Shown here: piece after piece, positions 1-9,853 of the stretch
Position numbering within the stretch: the stretch's first letter is position 1
How the letters are laid out: every line of letters starts with the position of its first letter
Origin: Methanobacterium sp.
GTDB lineage: Archaea; Methanobacteriota; Methanobacteria; Methanobacteriales; Methanobacteriaceae
Length of the DNA: 25,000 nucleotides
Direction: 5' to 3'
Assembly (NCBI GenBank): GCA_012838205.1
Contig: DUPR01000022.1
Location: forward strand, 1 to 25,000
Made by a program: the position numbers and the translations under genes
Notes under the pieces: model-generated
What the model was told of the DNA's origin: nothing
Databases searched by the model: none
Seen by the model: only the letters and a program-made list of their open reading frames with translations

Positions 1-239
1 GTTGCTTCCACATCACGTTTAACATTATCATATTCCATCTTCAAACTCGAATAATCATTTTTCAAGGATACTAATTCATCATGCGCCGTGCTTGAAGTTG
101 CATCTGCAGATATGAAAGATGATAATGATTCAAATCCCAAGTAGGCTAAAATGCCCACTGTGGCTACTATCAATACAATTCCCATTATTGAAATGGTCAT
201 TGACGTAACCTTAAACATTCTTAATCTTGATCGTTTCAT
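1..239 (-). CDS. Membrane-anchored coiled-coil protein, N-terminal part
   Basis: Unrecognised protein; the window holds its first 79 codons and the rest lies beyond the left edge. Reading from the ATG at 239, a short basic head ([10 protein letters not shown]) is followed by one hydrophobic segment at about residues 12-38. From about residue 50 a polar, heptad-like stretch begins, rich in Lys, Glu, Leu and Asp. This is the layout of a type II membrane protein with an extracytoplasmic or cytoplasmic coiled coil. A GGTGA motif lies four bases before the ATG, which supports the start. The gene runs away from the decayed insertion sequence and mcm on its right. No function can be assigned from this fragment. 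Confidence 0.7.
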   Translation of the reverse strand, partial: MKRSRLRMFKVTSMTISIMGIVLIVATVGILAYLGFESLSSFISADATSSTAHDELVSLKNDYSSLKMEYDNVKRDVEA

Positions 240-452
240 TCAGTCACCTATTAAATTTTATTTAATAAATAATGTTTAAAGGGAAATAAAACTGATTTTT
301 AAAGGAATTTTACCTTTTTTAAAAAAAGGAGTACTTTCTATTATAACTCACTATCATATATTATCTGATTTAATCTAATATTTATATTCAGTCCGTTCAT
401 TAATCAATTTTTTCACTCCCATTTTTTTCAAAAAAAATAGACCTAATATGGC

Positions 453-470
453 TCTGTCCAAAAACTGGGG
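453..470 (+). repeat. Left terminal inverted repeat of IS remnant
   Basis: CTGTCCAAAAACTGGGG at 454-470, followed by three more G. Pairs with the inverted copy at 1194-1212. Confidence 0.65.
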
Positions 471-551
471 GGGTTGAGTGCCGAAAGCCTTTATCTGATT
501 TAAGATTTCTTTTCTGATGTTTTTTCATGACATTAACCCATTTTTAATCTA

Positions 552-1060
552 CATTATCAGTTTAATGGTTTTAGGAAATGTTTTTTGGAATTGATTTTCC
601 AATTTATTTGAAATTCGTTCGATATTTTCATCATCAAGGTATGTAAAGAAGTTTTTAAACTAAGACATTGATTAATCCATGATAATTGATTGAATAACCT
701 TTAAATAACCTTTAATTTAATTTATTATAATTTCATCAGCCACAATTAATATTCTGTTTTATTGTCGAATAAATACTGTCGAATAAAGTAAATCGGTAAT
801 TCCAAACACTGTTAAGTTTAATCCATTCAACGTTAAAGATGCAATGTCCAGAATAACAGTTGTTTATTTCTTTTTCATGGGTTTCATATCCGAGAATCCA
901 GTTTTCAATTTTTTTGTCTTGAAAATATTGATTCCTGTGTATTTTTTAATTTTTATAGGCGATTTTACGGCATTAATATCTCTTTAAACTGGTTTTTCTC
1001 ATATTTAGATAAACATTCACAAAAATAGGAAACTTTATAACTCTGATCAAAAACTATCAA
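552..1060 (-). pseudogene. Transposase remnant
   Basis: Reading the - strand from about 1060, a frame encodes DQSYKVSYFCECLSKYEKNQ and then breaks at a stop near 965. A second open piece lies around 930-760 (containing ENWILGYETHEKEI). A third at about 645-552 encodes ERISNKLENQFQKTFPKTIK. That last motif matches the NNKLE-x-FFQKxFPKHIK pattern near the C-terminus of many methanogen and bacterial transposases. The pieces lie in N- to C-terminal order but in different frames, with several stops. The gene is therefore dead. It sits inside the inverted repeats described for the element. Confidence 0.6.
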
Positions 1061-1193
1061 TTGAAACAAGTGTTTTTTAGGCTAAATATGATAAATACCA
1101 TACTCCAATTACTATAATAGCTTTTTGTTTTTTTTATTTAAGAAAATAAGTATTATTAAAAGAATTTATTTATCAAAACATAAATTTCAAAAA

Positions 1194-1212
1194 CACCCCA
1201 ATTTTTGACAGT
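1194..1212 (-). repeat. Right terminal inverted repeat of IS remnant
   Basis: The reverse complement reads CTGTCAAAAATTGGGG, the partner of the left repeat with one mismatch and one missing base. Confidence 0.65.
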
Positions 1213-1368
1213 CCCCCTAAATTACTACTAAAAAAAGGCATGTAACAATTGAATAAATTTAAAAATTGATATTAGATTAAAAGTAGTTTATTTGTATAAC
1301 GATCGTAGTTATTACATTTTTTTAAAAGATTTAAAGTAATTATACACTTTTTTTATTTAATTTTTTTT

Positions 1369-1389
1369 ATGAGAAAATAATTTTATAAT
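1369..1389 (+). promoter_or_regulatory. Putative mcm promoter (TATA box)
   Basis: A-rich BRE-like sequence followed by TTTATAATA at about 1381-1389. Its centre is about 26 bases before the mcm ATG, so transcription would start at or next to the start codon. No Shine-Dalgarno sequence precedes that ATG, which fits a leaderless or near-leaderless message. Confidence 0.4.
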
Positions 1390-1410
1390 AGAAGGGATTA
1401 TAGTTAGACG

Positions 1411-3423
<2,013 letters not shown>

Positions 3424-3508
3424 GCTTTAAACATCTTAAATTTTTCTTTATTCAAGTAAATTCATTTAACGAGTTTTATTCAAATTTTATTTAAAGGAGG
3501 TATTGATT

Positions 3509-3916
<408 letters not shown>

Positions 3917-3925
3917 TTCCCCCCC

Positions 3926-3934
3926 TCTTTTTTT
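3926..3934 (+). terminator. Poly-T terminator after aIF2-beta
   Basis: C-rich sequence followed by seven T at 3928-3934, about 12 bases after the stop codon. A T-run alone is the usual archaeal termination signal; no hairpin is seen. Confidence 0.4.
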
Positions 3935-3983
3935 ATCTCATTTTTGTGTTTAAAAATTACATTTTTAAAGCAAATCAGATACC

Positions 3984-5045
3984 ATGTTCTGTATTGAGTG
4001 CGGTAAAGAAAACGTAAAACTCTATGAAGGTCGTTGCAGCTCCTGTTTTGCATCTGGAAACACATTAATCACTATTCCTTCAGATATGACAGTTGAATTT
4101 TGTGCTCACTGCTCATCAATTCATGCAGGTGACAAGTGGTTGGAGCGTAAACAGTCCGAAGAGGATATCATAGCCGAAAAAATAGTCCAAGAATCTGTGC
4201 CAGATGAAAATGCCGAAGATATCGTTCTGGAAATAGATCCAATTAACCAAAAAGGATCAATATTGGAGATGTTAGTGAAAGCCAGTGGTAAAGTCTTGGA
4301 AGTGCCTGTAAAAAGAGAATTTACTTTAAAGGTTAAACTAAACCGAAGTGTGTGTCCAGAATGCAGTAAACATGCTTCAGGATATTATGAAGCAGTGCTG
4401 CAGTTGAGGGGAGATAAAAGACCGTTAAGTTCTGTCGAAATAAAGATTGCTGATGAAATTATTGAAAAAAACTTGGAAAAGTTATTCCATAAAAACCGCA
4501 TGGCTTATCTAACCCAGAAAGTAGAAATAAAAGGGGGTTTTGACTATTATTTTGGTTCTTATAAAGCTGCCCGGAAGATTTCAAATGCTTTGAAAGACCA
4601 AATGGGGGGTTTAATAGGAGAATCACCTCGACTCATGGGCAGAGACAAATCAGCGGGAAAAGATCTTTATAGAATATGGATATCTTTCAGACTCCCTTTT
4701 TTCCATAAAGGTGATTTCATTACTCATGATAAACACATTGGCTTGGTAATCGATATAAATGGTAAAAGGATACTTATCCATGACTTGGAAACAATGGATA
4801 AAATTTCATTATCTTGGCGTGAATACTCCAATTTACAGTTGGCAGCCCATGGAAAAGAGATTAAAACTACCACTGTAACCTCCAAAACTCCGACTAAAAT
4901 CCAGTTACTTCACCCGGAAACATATCAACCCATTGATCTGGATTTATTACCTGAATTTTCAGATATAAACATTGGCGACCAGGTGAAAGTGGTGGAAATC
5001 TTGGAAAAAATCTATATCCTACCCTCAAATATTCTCCTGGAATAA
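3984..5045 (+). CDS. nmd3: NMD3-like ribosome-associated protein
   Basis: Archaeal homologue of eukaryotic NMD3, the 60S subunit export adaptor. In archaea it is thought to bind the large ribosomal subunit; its exact role there is less clear. The 353-residue protein has the typical N-terminal paired cysteine motifs: C3-x2-C6 and C18-x2-C21, C40-x2-C43, then C124-x2-C127. The middle alpha-beta region (about residues 100-240) and the beta-rich C-terminal part follow, as in the family. The ATG at 3984 lacks a clear Shine-Dalgarno sequence, but the first zinc motif starts at residue 3, so the protein is complete. Its position between aIF2-beta and TyrRS fits a translation-related role. Confidence 0.9.
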   Translation: MFCIECGKENVKLYEGRCSSCFASGNTLITIPSDMTVEFCAHCSSIHAGDKWLERKQSEEDIIAEKIVQESVPDENAEDIVLEIDPINQKGSILEMLVKASGKVLEVPVKREFTLKVKLNRSVCPECSKHASGYYEAVLQLRGDKRPLSSVEIKIADEIIEKNLEKLFHKNRMAYLTQKVEIKGGFDYYFGSYKAARKISNALKDQMGGLIGESPRLMGRDKSAGKDLYRIWISFRLPFFHKGDFITHDKHIGLVIDINGKRILIHDLETMDKISLSWREYSNLQLAAHGKEIKTTTVTSKTPTKIQLLHPETYQPIDLDLLPEFSDINIGDQVKVVEILEKIYILPSNILLE

Positions 5046-5120
5046 AGTTGGAATTAGAAAATAATTATTTTATTGAAATGAAAATAGGTAAATTAAGTTA
5101 GACGGATAGTATTAGATAGA

Positions 5121-5134
5121 ATGTATAAAAAATT
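5121..5134 (+). promoter_or_regulatory. Putative tyrS promoter (TATA box)
   Basis: GTATAAAAAA at 5123-5132, about 50 bases before the tyrS ATG. Transcription would begin near 5155, giving a short leader that contains the GGTGA site at 5168-5172. Confidence 0.4.
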
Positions 5135-5176
5135 CAAATATAATCTCTGGATAAACAGTGCAAAGATGGTGACAGC

Positions 5177-6142
5177 ATGGACATTGATTCAACAAGAAAT
5201 ATTATAAAAAAAGGTGCTCTGGAGGTGGTAACTCCAGATGAACTCGACGAAAAAATCAGAAAAAATCAGAAAACTGCATATATAGGATATGAACCCTCCG
5301 GTAAGGTGCATTTGGGCCATGCCATCACTGTGAAAAAGATGATAGACCTAGAAAAAGCAGGTTTCAAAGTAAAGATACTCCTAGCTGATCTTCATGCTTT
5401 TCTCAATGGTAAGGGCAGTCTTGAGGAAATAAAAGAAATTTCTGATTATAATGCTAAATGTTTCAGGGCTTTGGGGCTTTCTGAAGAAGCTGAATTTATT
5501 TTAGGGAGTAGCTTCCAAACTCGGGAAGATTACACCATGAAAGTTTATCAATTAGCGCTTTTAACCACTTTAACTCGGGCTAAAAGGAGTATGGCCCAAA
5601 TTACCCGGGATGCTGAGGATCATCAGGTAGCAGAGGTCATTTATCCATTGATGCAAGTCGTGGATATGTTGTTTTTAGATGTGGACTTGGCTGTGGGAGG
5701 TATGGAACAGAGGAAAATTCATATGTTGGCACGTGACAACTTACCTAAATTAGGATTTCAATCACCAGTCTGTATTCACACCCCTCTTTTGCATGGTACT
5801 GATGGATCTGATAAAATGTCATCTAGTAAGGAAAACTTCATAGCCATAGATGATGAGCCAAAGGTGATCAAAAAGAAAATCAAAAAGAGTTACTGTCCTG
5901 CTGGTGAGATTGAAGGAAACCCCATAATAGAAATAGCCCATCATTTCATATTCAGCGAAGAGGATAGGCTGGTTATTAAAAGGCCGGATAAATTCGGCGG
6001 AAATTTGGATTTAACCCAGGAAGAACTCTTAAAAATGTATAAAAATAGAGATTTGCATCCTTTAGATTTGAAAAATAGTGTTGCAGATTGTTTAGCGGAT
6101 ATCTTAGAGCCAGTTCGGAATTATCTTAAAAAAAACTCATAA
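5177..6142 (+). CDS. tyrS: Tyrosyl-tRNA synthetase
   Basis: Class I aminoacyl-tRNA synthetase that charges tRNA-Tyr. The length (321 residues) and the lack of a C-terminal S4 domain are those of archaeal/eukaryotic-type TyrRS. Class I signatures are HLGH at residues 45-48 and KMSSS at 213-217. The tyrosine pocket resembles that of the Methanocaldococcus jannaschii enzyme: Y36 in IGYEPSG, Y156, Q160 and D163 in YPLMQVVDM, then [14 protein letters not shown] ends four bases before the ATG. The 68-residue gene starts 29 bases after the stop and is probably co-transcribed. Confidence 0.97.
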   Translation: MDIDSTRNIIKKGALEVVTPDELDEKIRKNQKTAYIGYEPSGKVHLGHAITVKKMIDLEKAGFKVKILLADLHAFLNGKGSLEEIKEISDYNAKCFRALGLSEEAEFILGSSFQTREDYTMKVYQLALLTTLTRAKRSMAQITRDAEDHQVAEVIYPLMQVVDMLFLDVDLAVGGMEQRKIHMLARDNLPKLGFQSPVCIHTPLLHGTDGSDKMSSSKENFIAIDDEPKVIKKKIKKSYCPAGEIEGNPIIEIAHHFIFSEEDRLVIKRPDKFGGNLDLTQEELLKMYKNRDLHPLDLKNSVADCLADILEPVRNYLKKNS

Positions 6143-6171
6143 ATGAATCAATGGATTAAAAAGGTGTTAGT

Positions 6172-6378
6172 ATGGATGAAGAGATGATGTACGAGATGAG
6201 AATTCCTGCAGGGATTACTGAAAGGATTATGATCGAAGTTATAAATGAATTTGGTCTTGAACTTAAAAGTACGGATTATGGACCAGTGCTTCTTGGTAAA
6301 AAGGAGGATTTAGAAAAAGCTCAGGATCATATTGTAAAAGCCCTTAATCAACGCCTTAAAGAGTTAGAAAAACGTTGA
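6172..6378 (+). CDS. Small conserved-type protein downstream of tyrS
   Basis: A 68-residue soluble, charged protein whose family I do not recognise. GGTG at 6163-6166, five bases before the ATG, and the short gap to tyrS argue that it is real and translated with tyrS. The sequence suggests a beta strand (MYEMRIPAG), a helix (TERIMIEVINEFG), strands around LELKSTDYGPVLLG, and a long C-terminal helix. This strand-helix-strand-strand-helix order is that of many small RNA-binding or regulatory folds. That is a shape argument only; no catalytic motif is seen. Confidence 0.8.
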   Translation: MDEEMMYEMRIPAGITERIMIEVINEFGLELKSTDYGPVLLGKKEDLEKAQDHIVKALNQRLKELEKR

Positions 6379-6479
6379 CCCCGGGAATTTTTCAGACAAT
6401 CCTGTTTTCTTTAAGGTCTGTCAACAATAATAATATTCTTTATTCTTATTTTCTATGCCAATAAAGAGAGTATCAATTG

Positions 6480-7055
6480 TTAAATACACATTCCTAATTT
6501 ACGTGCAACAATTCTTTTAATATCATCATGTACCTTGTTGAATCCATTATTAGCATTTACCACCATGAAATCGTGCTGTTGGGCAAGTTTTAGGTATTTA
6601 TTCCGGACATTATCCAGGAAATTTTTCTCTTCAAAGCTGTCTATTCCTTCACATCTTTTTAGAGCAGTTTCAGTATCCACATCCAATAGTATTACCAAAT
6701 CTGGTTTTAGGGCGTATTGATTTATTTGGGCTATCCATTCTGTTCCGTTCTGGTAAGCCAAGCTGGAGTAAAATGAACGGTCACTGAGTATAACTTGATT
6801 CATCTTTTCTTTTCTGCGGATTTCATCCATAAGAAGGGTTCGGTCAGCTGCAAAAAGGAGTGCTAAAGTTCTTTGGAAGTTTTCATCCTGCGCACCAGGT
6901 TTTTTTAGCATCTTACGAATAAGCAGACCTACTGGAGAATCAGTTGGTTCTCTTATCAAAGTTACAGAGAGTCCGCAATCTTTTAACCATTTGGTCAAGC
7001 TTTTAAGTTGTGTGGATTTACCTGAACCATCAATTCCTTCCATACAAATGTACAT
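6480..7055 (-). CDS. tmk: Thymidylate kinase
   Basis: Phosphorylates dTMP to dTDP with ATP, an essential step in dTTP supply. The 191-residue protein has the P-loop GIDGSGKST at residues 7-15 directly after the first strand, the dTMP-binding REP motif in LIREPTDSP (about residues 34-42), and the DR motif in LSDRSFYSS, all normal for TMPK. The ATG at 7055 fits the family N-terminus. A GAGGAAAG-type site lies roughly 9-12 bases upstream. It is transcribed towards the 68-residue gene, leaving about 100 bases between the two stops. Confidence 0.95.
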   Translation of the reverse strand: MYICMEGIDGSGKSTQLKSLTKWLKDCGLSVTLIREPTDSPVGLLIRKMLKKPGAQDENFQRTLALLFAADRTLLMDEIRRKEKMNQVILSDRSFYSSLAYQNGTEWIAQINQYALKPDLVILLDVDTETALKRCEGIDSFEEKNFLDNVRNKYLKLAQQHDFMVVNANNGFNKVHDDIKRIVARKLGMCI

Positions 7056-7456
7056 GCTCTTTCTTTCCTCAAAATTCTTAATAAAACTTTGTTAAATCTA
7101 ATCAAATTCATTATCATATTTATTTTCTATGTTTATTTAGTATTTTTTTACTATCCTGGACACTCTAAAATAAAATCCAAATTCTCTTATAGGTGGAGGA
7201 AGTACTTTAAGATTCATGGATGCTGGTGATATTTTAGGCTTGGTTTTTGTCTATGGGTCTGTAAAATTTTAAAATAGTTTAAATTGGAATAAGATAATAC
7301 GAAAGGCTTAATAACCAGAAAAATATTATTAAAAAGACTTTCTATTAAATTCTGTTTATCAATTACCCAGACGATCCATTAAAATAAAAATAATTACAAA
7401 AATAATATAAGGGTTTCATAAAAAAATTTGTCATTCATGTTTCATAAGAAGACATC
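7056..7456. other. 400-bp gap with a truncated small reading frame
   Basis: Gap between the divergent tmk and acidic orphan genes. Besides the tmk promoter it holds a + strand frame at 7216-7272 (MDAGDILGLVFVYGSVKF), preceded at 7191-7200 by AGGTGGAGGA. The hydrophobic start resembles the N-terminus of a membrane protein but ends after 18 codons, so it may be the stub of a deleted gene. The rest is AT-rich with no RNA gene visible. Confidence 0.4.
7110..7130 (-). promoter_or_regulatory. Putative tmk promoter (TATA box)
   Basis: The - strand reads GAAAATAAATATGATAA here, a BRE-like GAAAA followed by a TATA-like TAAATATG, about 60 bases before the tmk start. Confidence 0.35.
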
Positions 7457-7891
7457 ATGGGGGGTATGGAAATCTTGGAAAAAGAAGAACTGATAGATCA
7501 GATAGAAGAAACTGAGATGGAAAGAGCACCTGGGAAAAGGGATAGCTGGGAAAAACACATCGACCTTGAAGATGGCAATATCTTGATCGTTGGTTATGAG
7601 GAAGAAGAATCATTCAGTGAACACAACCCTGGAGAAGAGGTTGTTACTAATTATTATTGGTACTGGGAGCTTAGAGATGAGAAAAACTGGGATGTGATTT
7701 TTGACAATCATGAAAAAGAGTTCAGTTTCTGTGAATCAACAGTAGGTGAATACACGGACCAAGACCGGGTTGAGGATATAGTGGGTGATATTGAAGAAGA
7801 AAATGTTTGCACTTGGAGCGAACAGGACTGGATCGAAGATATCTCCGAAAAAATAGCTGAAGAAGTTCTAGAATGGTTAAAAAACCCTTAA
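7457..7891 (+). CDS. Highly acidic hypothetical protein
   Basis: A 144-residue protein of unrecognised family. About 46 of its residues are Asp or Glu and only about a dozen are Lys or Arg, so it is strongly acidic. It has seven Trp, several in acidic settings (YYWYWEL, SEQDWIED, VLEWL). The central part, from about residue 37 to 95, reads like a small beta-rich domain, flanked by acidic helices. There is no signal peptide, membrane segment or catalytic motif. The start is uncertain: ATG at 7457 and ATG at 7466 are in frame and neither has a well-spaced ribosome binding site. It converges with the DedA-like gene, with 31 bases between the stops. Confidence 0.75.
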   Translation: MGGMEILEKEELIDQIEETEMERAPGKRDSWEKHIDLEDGNILIVGYEEEESFSEHNPGEEVVTNYYWYWELRDEKNWDVIFDNHEKEFSFCESTVGEYTDQDRVEDIVGDIEEENVCTWSEQDWIEDISEKIAEEVLEWLKNP

Positions 7892-7922
7892 AAAGATGAT
7901 AAAAGAAGAAAATAATTATTTA

Positions 7923-8567
7923 CTATTTTTTCCTTTTCATCTCACGTTTTTTCATTATTATAAAGTAAATCACAATCAAGATAATTATCACAGTTATTAT
8001 ATTGCCAATGTATGCAATTTTATCTTCTAAAATCATGTACACGTTTCCAGAGAACCAGGCTAATAATCCCCAACCTAATATTTGAACAGCAGAGCCTAAA
8101 AAGGTGATAATCAAATATTTTTTCAAATCATAATGGATTATGCCACAAAACAGATTGACTGCTATGGCGGGAATAACTGGGAAGCAACGTGCCAAGAAAA
8201 TGAATAATTCATCATAACGGCTTTCATCTACTTTTTTCCCAACAGATTCAATATCTTGAACCGAAACCCCCAAATATTTACCTGTTCGTTCAATAAATGG
8301 CATTCCCAGTTTATAAGCGAGTGCATAATAAACAAGTGAGCCTAATGTGATTCCCAGGGAAGCGGGAATTATTATTTTAATGAATAAAGTACCTAAAGCA
8401 GCCAGTGAAAAACTGGTTCCTTTAAGAATCACAAAGGTAGAGCTAACAACTATGAGACTGGCAGGGATGGGAACAATTATCTGTTCCAGTATACATCCTA
8501 AAAATACTGCTAAGGATGTGTGGCTAATTATCAAAGATTCTATGGATTTAATAATTGTTGTGAACAT
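7923..8567 (-). CDS. DedA/VTT-family membrane protein
   Basis: Polytopic membrane protein of the DedA (VTT) family, whose members work in membrane homeostasis and lipid scrambling or flipping. From the ATG at 8567 it has 214 residues. The N-terminal re-entrant region carries E28 in LEQIIVPIPAS. The second signature, FLARCFPVIP, has R127 and P130. The second conserved Arg, six positions after the first in bacterial members, is a Pro here (P133). A helix at about 185-207 and a basic tail end the protein. An in-frame GTG at 8576 could be the start instead; GGGTG lies just before the ATG, but very close to it. The gene follows the EamA gene with a gap of at most ten bases, so the two form an operon. 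Confidence 0.85.
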   Translation of the reverse strand: MFTTIIKSIESLIISHTSLAVFLGCILEQIIVPIPASLIVVSSTFVILKGTSFSLAALGTLFIKIIIPASLGITLGSLVYYALAYKLGMPFIERTGKYLGVSVQDIESVGKKVDESRYDELFIFLARCFPVIPAIAVNLFCGIIHYDLKKYLIITFLGSAVQILGWGLLAWFSGNVYMILEDKIAYIGNIITVIIILIVIYFIIMKKREMKRKK

Positions 8568-8577
8568 GACACCCACT

Positions 8578-9516
8578 TTAACTTAGTTTAAGCTCCTCAT
8601 TACTTTTTAGATCGCCATCTTTGTATAATATAAGTATGCCTACAAACATCAGTACACCAAACAGTAACTGAGTTATTTTTAAAGGTTCTCCCAGTACTAT
8701 AAATGCAATAAATGCTCCGAAAAGAGAGCTGGTAGAAAATATTGATCCGGTTCGCGTGGATCCAATTTCCCTGATTGCAAGGTATATGAGAACTACAGAA
8801 AAACTCATGCAAAACCATGCAATGCACAGTAAAATTGGTAACATATCTAGTTGTAAATTAAAGCTTAAACCCAGATAAGAAGATACTGTAAACAGAATCA
8901 TGCCACCAATGCCACATTTTAAACCAGTTAAAAAGAATATATCTCGCTTATCACTCAAAAACTTGGTCAACGTAGTGTCCATGCTCCAAAAAAAACATGC
9001 TACAATTATTAGAAGACTGCCAAATAAATTTTCATCGAAAGTGAGATTTTGAAGATTGTTAGTGCTCAAAAAAATAGCACCTAACAGCAAAAAAGCAAAC
9101 CCAACTATATCTTTAAGTTGAACCTTTTCTTTCAGGAAGAGAATGCCTAAAATAATGATGAAGAGAATTTCAAAATTTGTTAAAAAAGCAGCATTGACTG
9201 CGGTTATCTGGTTCAACCCATTCAAATATAATGCCGGACCTATGAAAGCTCCGAAAAGTGCTGTTAAAAATAAGGTAAAGTAATTTCTTCGGGAAATTTT
9301 TATTTTAACCCTGCTTTCTCTGTGGATAATCTTAAGTATGTGGTTGTGTAAAGGGGAAAACCTAATCATGAATAGAAAAACACTGGCCAACATATAAACC
9401 ATGGCTGCCAATGTCAGGGGATGTAGATAGTTTAGTAAAATTTTATCCAACGTTATCCAAACCCCAAATAACACAGCCACTATTATTGCACTAAAATATC
9501 CCCAAAAACGATTCAT
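8578..9516 (-). CDS. EamA-family (DMT superfamily) transporter
   Basis: Probable metabolite exporter of the drug/metabolite transporter superfamily. The 312 residues contain about ten hydrophobic helices in two EamA repeats. The first ends near residue 151 with the typical FLKEKVQLKDIVGFAFLLLG segment. The second ends with VLGEPLKITQLLFGVLMFVG. The E in each of these two segments is the usual repeat signature. The substrate cannot be read from the sequence. The ATG at 9516 is followed by a normal N-terminal helix. A TATA-like stretch on the - strand around 9530-9545 is so close that the message may have almost no leader. The DedA-like gene follows directly. Confidence 0.9.
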   Translation of the reverse strand: MNRFWGYFSAIIVAVLFGVWITLDKILLNYLHPLTLAAMVYMLASVFLFMIRFSPLHNHILKIIHRESRVKIKISRRNYFTLFLTALFGAFIGPALYLNGLNQITAVNAAFLTNFEILFIIILGILFLKEKVQLKDIVGFAFLLLGAIFLSTNNLQNLTFDENLFGSLLIIVACFFWSMDTTLTKFLSDKRDIFFLTGLKCGIGGMILFTVSSYLGLSFNLQLDMLPILLCIAWFCMSFSVVLIYLAIREIGSTRTGSIFSTSSLFGAFIAFIVLGEPLKITQLLFGVLMFVGILILYKDGDLKSNEELKLS

Positions 9517-9845
9517 ATTACGCCCTGCTTTTATTTATATTACAGATAAATTAGTTGGAATGATTTAATTAGTTATGGGAAAATGAGTAGTATGTAAAAA
9601 ATTAGGTGTCATCAGTTTAAATCCAATAGTTAGATTTCTGTTAATTTGGAATCATTTGAATGCCCACAGTCAATAATAAACGAAAATGATAAAAGAACAA
9701 TAGGTACGCCATTCATCTTTATTAATAGGAATGTAGACAAGAGGTAGTATGAAAACAGCTTTTATTGGTGTTTATGATGATGGAAATTTAAGGACTTGGT
9801 ATAATTTTTTTAAAATGCCCAACTAGAAGATTAAGGTTATATCTT
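9517..9845. other. 330-bp gap with a 25-codon reading frame
   Basis: Lies between the starts and stops of two - strand genes. It contains the EamA promoter region at its left side. On the + strand GAGGT (9741-9745) stands three bases before an ATG at 9749, opening a 25-codon frame to 9826 (MKTAFIGVYDDGNLRTWYNF, then FKMPN). It could be a small peptide or the stub of a lost gene. The remainder is AT-rich without visible structure. Confidence 0.4.
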
Positions 9846-9853
9846 CTATTTTT
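9824..9853. terminator. Hairpin between small + frame and CDGSH gene
   Basis: TAGAAGAT at 9824-9831 pairs perfectly with ATCTTCTA at 9841-9848 across a nine-base loop, and five T follow on the + strand. The stem contains the stop codon of the - strand CDGSH gene and, on the other arm, the stop codon of the small + strand frame. It could terminate from either side. Confidence 0.45.

Larger units (their letters stand above)
450..1217. mobile_element. Decayed insertion sequence
   Basis: The ends are imperfect inverted repeats. On the left, CTGTCCAAAAACTGGGG begins at 454; the reverse complement of 1196-1210 reads CTGTCAAAAATTGGGG. They match at 15 positions with one mismatch and one extra base. 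Between them, - strand fragments resemble a DDE-type transposase but are broken by stops and frame changes. At about 770 bp the element is shorter than a typical full element of this kind, so it has probably lost internal sequence. No target-site duplication is certain. The IS family cannot be named safely from these remains. Confidence 0.7.
240..1410. other. 1.17-kb stretch without an intact gene
   Basis: Very AT-rich spacer between the divergent gene at the left edge and mcm. Positions 450-1217 hold the remains of an insertion sequence, listed separately. 240-449 contains AT-rich promoter-like sequence for the leftward gene and several A and T runs. 1218-1410 is AT-rich and ends with the presumed mcm promoter. 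I see no RNA gene here. Confidence 0.7.

Noticed and set aside
441..1221. Target-site duplication around the decayed element (CCTAATA / CCTAAAT)
   Set aside because: Only similar, not identical, and the exact element ends are not certain.
3503..3508. TTG as start of aIF2-beta
   Set aside because: It leaves two bases after AGGAGG; the ATG at 3509 is ideally spaced and fits the family N-terminus.
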